From Haloarcula argentinensis DSM 12282 (GTDB lineage: Archaea; Halobacteriota; Halobacteria; Halobacteriales; Haloarculaceae), in the NCBI GenBank assembly GCA_000336895.1, contig AOLX01000005.1, forward strand, positions 1 to 64,000: a stretch of 64,000 bases of DNA, read 5' to 3'. Positions 60,496-64,000 of this stretch are shown piece after piece. The notes beneath the pieces are model-generated. The model made no database searches and had not been told where the DNA came from. It worked only from the letters and a program-made list of their open reading frames with translations. Made by a program: the position numbers and the translations under genes. Every line of letters begins with the position of its first letter. Positions within the stretch are counted from its first letter, which is position 1.

Positions 60496-60888
60496 TCAGA
60501 CGAGTCTACCGGACTGGCGGTATTGGTAATCGCCAAAGCCCAGTAGCGGGAAAAAGAGTGGTCCAATGAACGTGAGTCCGAGCCCGAACCCGATACCCCG
60601 ACCGTACGCTCTAGCTACGCCAGCGTGAATCTTGTACAACACGTAAATGTTCAGTATAGGGATCAGCAACAACATTAGCCACCACCACGCGTTCCCGCCG
60701 ATTTGGAGCATGACGTAGAGGTTGTATACCGGAACGATAGCCTTCCAACCTGCGCGGTCGGCTTTCTCGAACACCATCCACATCCCGGCGATATGGATAC
60801 CGGCAATCAACAGGTTGAACAGGAGCAGTACAATATTACCTGCGCCGCTATTCTGGAGGGGAGCAGCTATCACTGCAAGCGGGGCCAT
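60496..60888 (-). CDS. Small membrane protein (DUF5684-like)
   Basis: This 130-residue protein has three to four membrane helices: GNIVLLLFNLLIAGIHIAGMWMVF (about 16-39), WKAIVPVYNLYVMLQIGG, WWWLMLLLIPILNIYVLYKI and GFGLGLTFIGPLFFPLLGFG. The internal segment KADRAGWKAIVPVYNLYVM and the pattern AxxYGRGxGFGLGLxFxGPLFFPLLGFG are typical of DUF5684 signal-peptidase-adjacent or small membrane proteins. Start ATG 60888. Confidence 0.8.
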   Translation of the reverse strand: MAPLAVIAAPLQNSGAGNIVLLLFNLLIAGIHIAGMWMVFEKADRAGWKAIVPVYNLYVMLQIGGNAWWWLMLLLIPILNIYVLYKIHAGVARAYGRGIGFGLGLTFIGPLFFPLLGFGDYQYRQSGRLV

Positions 60889-61017
60889 ATCGGCGTCTAG
60901 CCTGCATACTTTCAAAAAAATGACGACTTATCGTCGCGGCGGAACCGAACTCTGCCGCTGCAAATGCACAGCTAGCAATTGCATCCCGACCGGCCCGCTT
61001 GAACACCCGACGGTTAC

Positions 61018-61296
61018 CTATGAATCCACGGTATCGCCGCCTGTAACACTCTGTTCTGCAGGCGGCTGAATGGTCAGGTGGTCCCGCATCGATTCGATGA
61101 GAGTCGCCGGTAATCGAATGTCGCCGTCGGAATCCTGCTCAACGCCGAATATTTCCTGAACCTCGCTGCTAATGACAATTGTCTGAAGTTCGCCCGTCGC
61201 TGTATCGATCGTAATGTTTTGCAGTGTGCCGACTTCGCGGCCATCGGTACTCACGACCCGGACGTTGGAGAGCTGGTTTGCGAGGACCGTTCGCAT
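61018..61296 (-). CDS. PRC-barrel domain protein
   Basis: This 92-residue single PRC-barrel domain (NVRVVSTDGREVGTLQNITIDTATGELQTIVIS) is a common haloarchaeal RNA- or protein-binding adaptor. ATG 61296 (MRTVLANQLSNVRVV) is chosen over ATG 61323 because it matches the usual PRC start and lies one leaderless distance (about 25 nt) after the T-rich TATTTTA-like element near 61318-61324. The C-terminal 20 residues are polar. It may help ribosome or photosystem-type assembly in other organisms; the role here is unknown. Confidence 0.8.
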   Translation of the reverse strand: MRTVLANQLSNVRVVSTDGREVGTLQNITIDTATGELQTIVISSEVQEIFGVEQDSDGDIRLPATLIESMRDHLTIQPPAEQSVTGGDTVDS

Positions 61297-61453
61297 ACTG
61301 GTCAATAATCCCGAAATTACCATAAAATTACTGCATCTTCCTGCGGTATATCGTCTCTTACTACAAACTGGGTGCGTACATGGATGCCATGTGGTCGGCG
61401 CCGAAACGGTGTCACAGATATAACCGGTACATTATGACGGACTTGCCGGCATA

Positions 61454-61486
61454 CTGATCGGATCAGCACTACCGTCTTCAAGACGG
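61454..61486. repeat. Tandem short palindromes CTGATC-G-GATCAG and CCGTCTT-C-AAGACGG
   Basis: Both have perfect arms (6 and 7 bp) with one central base, only 5 bp apart. As RNA each would form a very tight hairpin; as DNA they could be operators. The second is followed by CTTTAA. Confidence 0.55.
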
Positions 61487-61619
61487 CTTTAACCTATCGC
61501 TGGTGCTTTTTCAGTCCCGGCGTAACCGCTGACTGTATGCCAGCGAATTGCCCTCCATCTGCGACGCGGTACTGGTGGCAGCATCGCTCTCAAACGCACG
61601 GACAGTTGCCCGCACCACA

Positions 61620-61628
61620 GGAGGTGAT
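61620..61628 (+). promoter_or_regulatory. Strong Shine-Dalgarno before the surface protein
   Basis: GGAGGTGAT is complementary to the 3' end of 16S rRNA (CCTCC core) and lies 7 nt from the GTG at 61632 (measured from the GGAGG). It decides the GTG start and implies a leadered mRNA, unlike most genes here. Confidence 0.7.
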
Positions 61629-61631
61629 TCT

Positions 61632-63317
61632 GTGAGCGTTCGGTCGGTGGCACTGGCCGCAGTGCTTATCGCCGCAGCGGCGACGGGTCCGGGGCTTGCC
61701 GCTGCGGAGCAGCAGGCCACGGTCTCAGAGGACAGCCTCCCGCTGCACGCCGCCCAACAACAGGTGGTCACTGGGGAAACCACACTGGAACCTGGGACGG
61801 AGATGACAGTCACAATCGTGTCAGAGAACTCGTCGAACCCGTTCGTTTACCGAAGGGAAGCCATAGTACAGCCCAATGGGACGTTTGCTGCCCAGTTCGA
61901 TCTGTCTCGCCAGCCAGCGAACACATCCTACAACCTATCCGGCTATGTCGACGGCGACATGCTGTTTAACCGTACTGAGACTATCGCCCCGTGCGACGAC
62001 AACTGTACTGACCCGGAGGCTGCCGCTACGGAGCAGGAACCCACGGTCTCAGAGGACAGCCTCCCGCTGCACGCCGACGAACAACAGGTGGTCACTGGAG
62101 AGACCACGCTGGACCCTGGGACGGAGATGACGGTCAGAATCGTGTCAGAGAACGCGTCGAACCCGTTCCTTTACCAAAGGCCGGTCAGAGTGCAACCCAA
62201 CGGCACCTTCGTCGCCCAGTTCGACATGTCGGACGTGCCAGCGAACACAGCCTACGAACTGTCCGCGCATGTCGACGGCGACACACTGTTTGAACGTACT
62301 GAGACCATCGCCCCGTGTGATGGAAACTGTACTGATCCGGTACCGGAGATAGAGACCCCGGAACCGACTGATGATGGCGAAAACGTCGTCGAGGTCTCCC
62401 AGGGCGACACCGCCGAAATTCCGGTCTCAATGACTGATGGAGGAACCAAAACGCTCTCCATTGGCAGCGAGGCGGCTAACTACCGGATCAACGCGACCGT
62501 CAGTGACGACGACGATGACGGCGAAGTGCTGGTTCTCTTCGATACTGCGGCCGCCGGCACAGACGGAGCGACGCTCAGCGTGGCGGACGACGGTGACTCG
62601 CTGACCGTGACCGAATCGGAGCCAGACCTCTCGTCCATGCTCGCCGCCGCTGCGTACTCGTACCGCATGTTCGATGGGCAGTCGACTGACGGGAGACCGA
62701 CTGTCGGAACGATCGTCATCGAAGCCAACGGGACGACAAGCGAGCAATTCGAGGTTGAGGAGTCGGCCGACTTTGGGCTGGAGGAAACCGTGGTTCAAGG
62801 GCGGCAGGGAGAGACTGCTCGAATTCAGATAGCTCTCGCGACCGCTGACGCGGCCACCATTTCTATCGGGAGCCCGGACGTCAACTACGAGATCAATGCG
62901 ACCGTCCGTGACGGGAACGACGATGATCGTGTCGCCCTCCTGTTTGATACCACGGCGGCCGGCCACGACGAACCCACCCTTGAAACCGCCGCGGACGCCG
63001 ATGCCGTATCAGTCGAATCCGGTTCGGAAGTCGCCCTCGATTCGCAACTCGCCACGGACACCTACGAGCTGTCACTGTACCGTGGGACTGAGGTGGCCGA
63101 GGGGCAGCCCGATACGGTCGGCTCGCTGCGCATCACAGATGGGAAAACCACATTTACAGACGCGTCTTCTGACGGCGTCGATTCAGTTACCGGCGAAACG
63201 CCGGCCGCGCAGCAGTCACAGGCTGGGGACTTCGGGGTTGGTGTCGGCGCTCTCGCTGTCGGCGGGATGCTCGCCATCGTTGGCGTAGGCACCGGTCTTC
63301 GGTCCGTCATGGACTGA
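61632..63317 (+). CDS. Repeat-containing haloarchaeal surface protein (BGTF-type)
   Basis: This 561-residue protein starts at GTG 61632 with a Sec signal peptide (VALAAVLIAAAATGPGLAAAEQQ). Two copies of an about 95-residue module (residues about 31-127 and 139-235) share EDSLPLHA, VVTGETTLxPGTEMTVxIVSEN and PNGTFxAQFD and end with CDxNC; then two copies of a second module (about 255-365 and 370-480) share SIGSxxxNYxINATVxD and LFDTxAAGxD. The protein ends with one membrane helix (GVGALAVGGMLAIVGVG) and a short tail, lacking the usual PGF sorting motif. It is probably an S-layer-associated or adhesion protein. Confidence 0.88.
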   Translation: MSVRSVALAAVLIAAAATGPGLAAAEQQATVSEDSLPLHAAQQQVVTGETTLEPGTEMTVTIVSENSSNPFVYRREAIVQPNGTFAAQFDLSRQPANTSYNLSGYVDGDMLFNRTETIAPCDDNCTDPEAAATEQEPTVSEDSLPLHADEQQVVTGETTLDPGTEMTVRIVSENASNPFLYQRPVRVQPNGTFVAQFDMSDVPANTAYELSAHVDGDTLFERTETIAPCDGNCTDPVPEIETPEPTDDGENVVEVSQGDTAEIPVSMTDGGTKTLSIGSEAANYRINATVSDDDDDGEVLVLFDTAAAGTDGATLSVADDGDSLTVTESEPDLSSMLAAAAYSYRMFDGQSTDGRPTVGTIVIEANGTTSEQFEVEESADFGLEETVVQGRQGETARIQIALATADAATISIGSPDVNYEINATVRDGNDDDRVALLFDTTAAGHDEPTLETAADADAVSVESGSEVALDSQLATDTYELSLYRGTEVAEGQPDTVGSLRITDGKTTFTDASSDGVDSVTGETPAAQQSQAGDFGVGVGALAVGGMLAIVGVGTGLRSVMD

Positions 63318-63510
63318 CGCCGCGACAGTGGGCTATACGCACGGTTTTTGAGACCATCTCGGGCTTGGCGATCGGGCTACCCTCGTCTGAGACCTGATCT
63401 CGTTGCCTTACCCACGGCTGGCATGTTGCGATTTGAGACCGAGTTCTGTGGGTTTTGTCCTCAAATCACCACGGCAGAGCGGTCCTTCCTATGACAGCGG
63501 TTCGCCAGAG

Positions 63511-64000
63511 TCACTCGTCAGTCAGTAGCGCAGCGATACCGAGAACGGTGATGCAGAGACAGAAAAACAGCACGCCCGGCTCGACGACTTCGAACACGAA
63601 CCATGCGAGCGTGCTGGTTCCACTGACTGGCCCTGCATGCGGACTTGCGGGGGCCAGAACCTCGGATCCGGCGGTTGCGTCCGCCAGCCTTTCTGCGCCC
63701 CACTGGATGAAGAGACTCGCAAAGCCGATGAGTCCTATTCCTGTAATAACGTTGTTCATCGATTGCTGGATGCGCGGCGCAAGGTCGTGGTCGCCGACCA
63801 GCACAATTGGGTCGCTCGCCGGGCCGTACACGGTCATCTCGTTGCCCTTCGAGGAGTACACCGTCTCGACCGGCTCGATGAGGTCTGCGTCTTTGAGGTT
63901 CGAAACGTGGTAGTGGACGTTCTGGACCGACGTGTCACATCGGTCCGCTATCTCGGACGGCGTTCCGGGCTCGTCGTACAGCGTACGGAACAGGGACCGA
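63511..64000 (-). CDS. Winged-helix membrane-linked transcriptional regulator (5' end outside window)
   Basis: The 3' part of this gene encodes a winged helix (PSEIADRCDTSVQNVHYHVSNLKDADLIEPVETVYSSKGNEM) followed by a linker and two membrane helices (VITGIGLIGFASLFIQWGAE and TSTLAWFVFEVVEPGVLFFCLCITVLG). Its stop is at 63511. The pattern is typical of haloarchaeal ArsR/HTH_5-like proteins with C-terminal membrane anchors that may sense envelope stress. The frame is open through base 63999, so the start lies outside the window. Confidence 0.85.
   Translation of the reverse strand, partial: RSLFRTLYDEPGTPSEIADRCDTSVQNVHYHVSNLKDADLIEPVETVYSSKGNEMTVYGPASDPIVLVGDHDLAPRIQQSMNNVITGIGLIGFASLFIQWGAERLADATAGSEVLAPASPHAGPVSGTSTLAWFVFEVVEPGVLFFCLCITVLGIAALLTDE

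Larger units (their letters stand above)
61297..61631. other. 335-bp divergent region with two adjacent palindromes
   Basis: Between PRC-barrel (minus) and surface protein (plus) genes. Two odd-length perfect palindromes stand in tandem: CTGATCGGATCAG (61454-61466) and CCGTCTTCAAGACGG (61472-61486). A Shine-Dalgarno-like GGAGGTGAT occurs at 61620-61628. No gene is seen. Confidence 0.6.

Noticed and set aside
1..64000. Search for tRNA, rRNA, CRISPR repeats, insertion sequences or integrase genes
   Set aside because: Nothing that looks like a clover-leaf, repeat-spacer array or transposase motif was seen; a formal tRNAscan, CRISPR and IS search could not be run.

Overview
This window is chromosomal DNA of a halophilic archaeon, most likely Haloarcula or a close relative (the genus is a guess from overall gene content). 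The signs are GC-rich DNA with very Asp/Glu-rich proteins, Tat-type lipoproteins, an F420-type oxidoreductase, haloarchaeal small zinc-finger proteins, TATA boxes about 25-29 nt upstream of start codons (leaderless mRNAs), and GTGA/ATGA overlaps inside operons. I see no rRNA, tRNA, CRISPR array, transposase or integrase.

Region 1 (1-16.2 kb) is a nitrogen-heterocycle catabolism island. It holds an M20 N-carbamoyl-amino-acid hydrolase-like protein (cut by the window edge), an N-acyl-D-amino-acid deacylase, two tandem BMP-family binding lipoproteins, a three-gene nucleoside-type ABC transporter, an F420-type LLM oxidoreductase, a uracil/xanthine permease, a threonine-synthase-like PLP enzyme, a hydantoinase/allantoinase-like amidohydrolase and an SsnA-like amidohydrolase. 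The family set recalls the E. coli ygeX-ygeY-hyuA-ssnA-xanQ cluster.

Region 2 (16.2-26.8 kb) holds poorly characterised genes: two unknown proteins behind a long inverted repeat, a hemerythrin fused to a degenerate acyl-CoA-synthetase domain, a PPOX-fold flavoprotein, a SHOCT membrane protein, a methyltransferase, a zinc-ribbon protein, a DMT exporter and a carotenoid oxygenase.

Region 3 (26.8-31.4 kb) is an iron/siderophore ABC import locus (flavoprotein, FecCD permease, ATPase, then the binding lipoprotein). It has two DtxR-like palindromes and a predicted leaderless 25-residue ORF.

Region 4 (31.4-43.5 kb) has a 45-aa zinc-finger protein, a divergent alcohol dehydrogenase/mini-flavoprotein pair, a regulator-like protein without its DNA-binding domain, a ThuA-like protein, a lactate permease plus D-lactate dehydrogenase (FAD/Fe-S) operon with a long leader, and a three-gene operon with an Nramp-like transporter.

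Region 5 (43.5-64 kb) is mostly housekeeping and stress-type genes: a membrane-anchored metallophosphoesterase, alcohol dehydrogenase, HtpX protease, several methyltransferases, aldo/keto reductase, a second DMT exporter, a BA3436-type LLM enzyme, cupin, Tat-exported hydrolase and AIM24 protein. It continues with a MATE exporter and a divergent TetR pair, a PRC-barrel protein, a large repeat-containing surface protein and a truncated winged-helix membrane regulator at the right edge.
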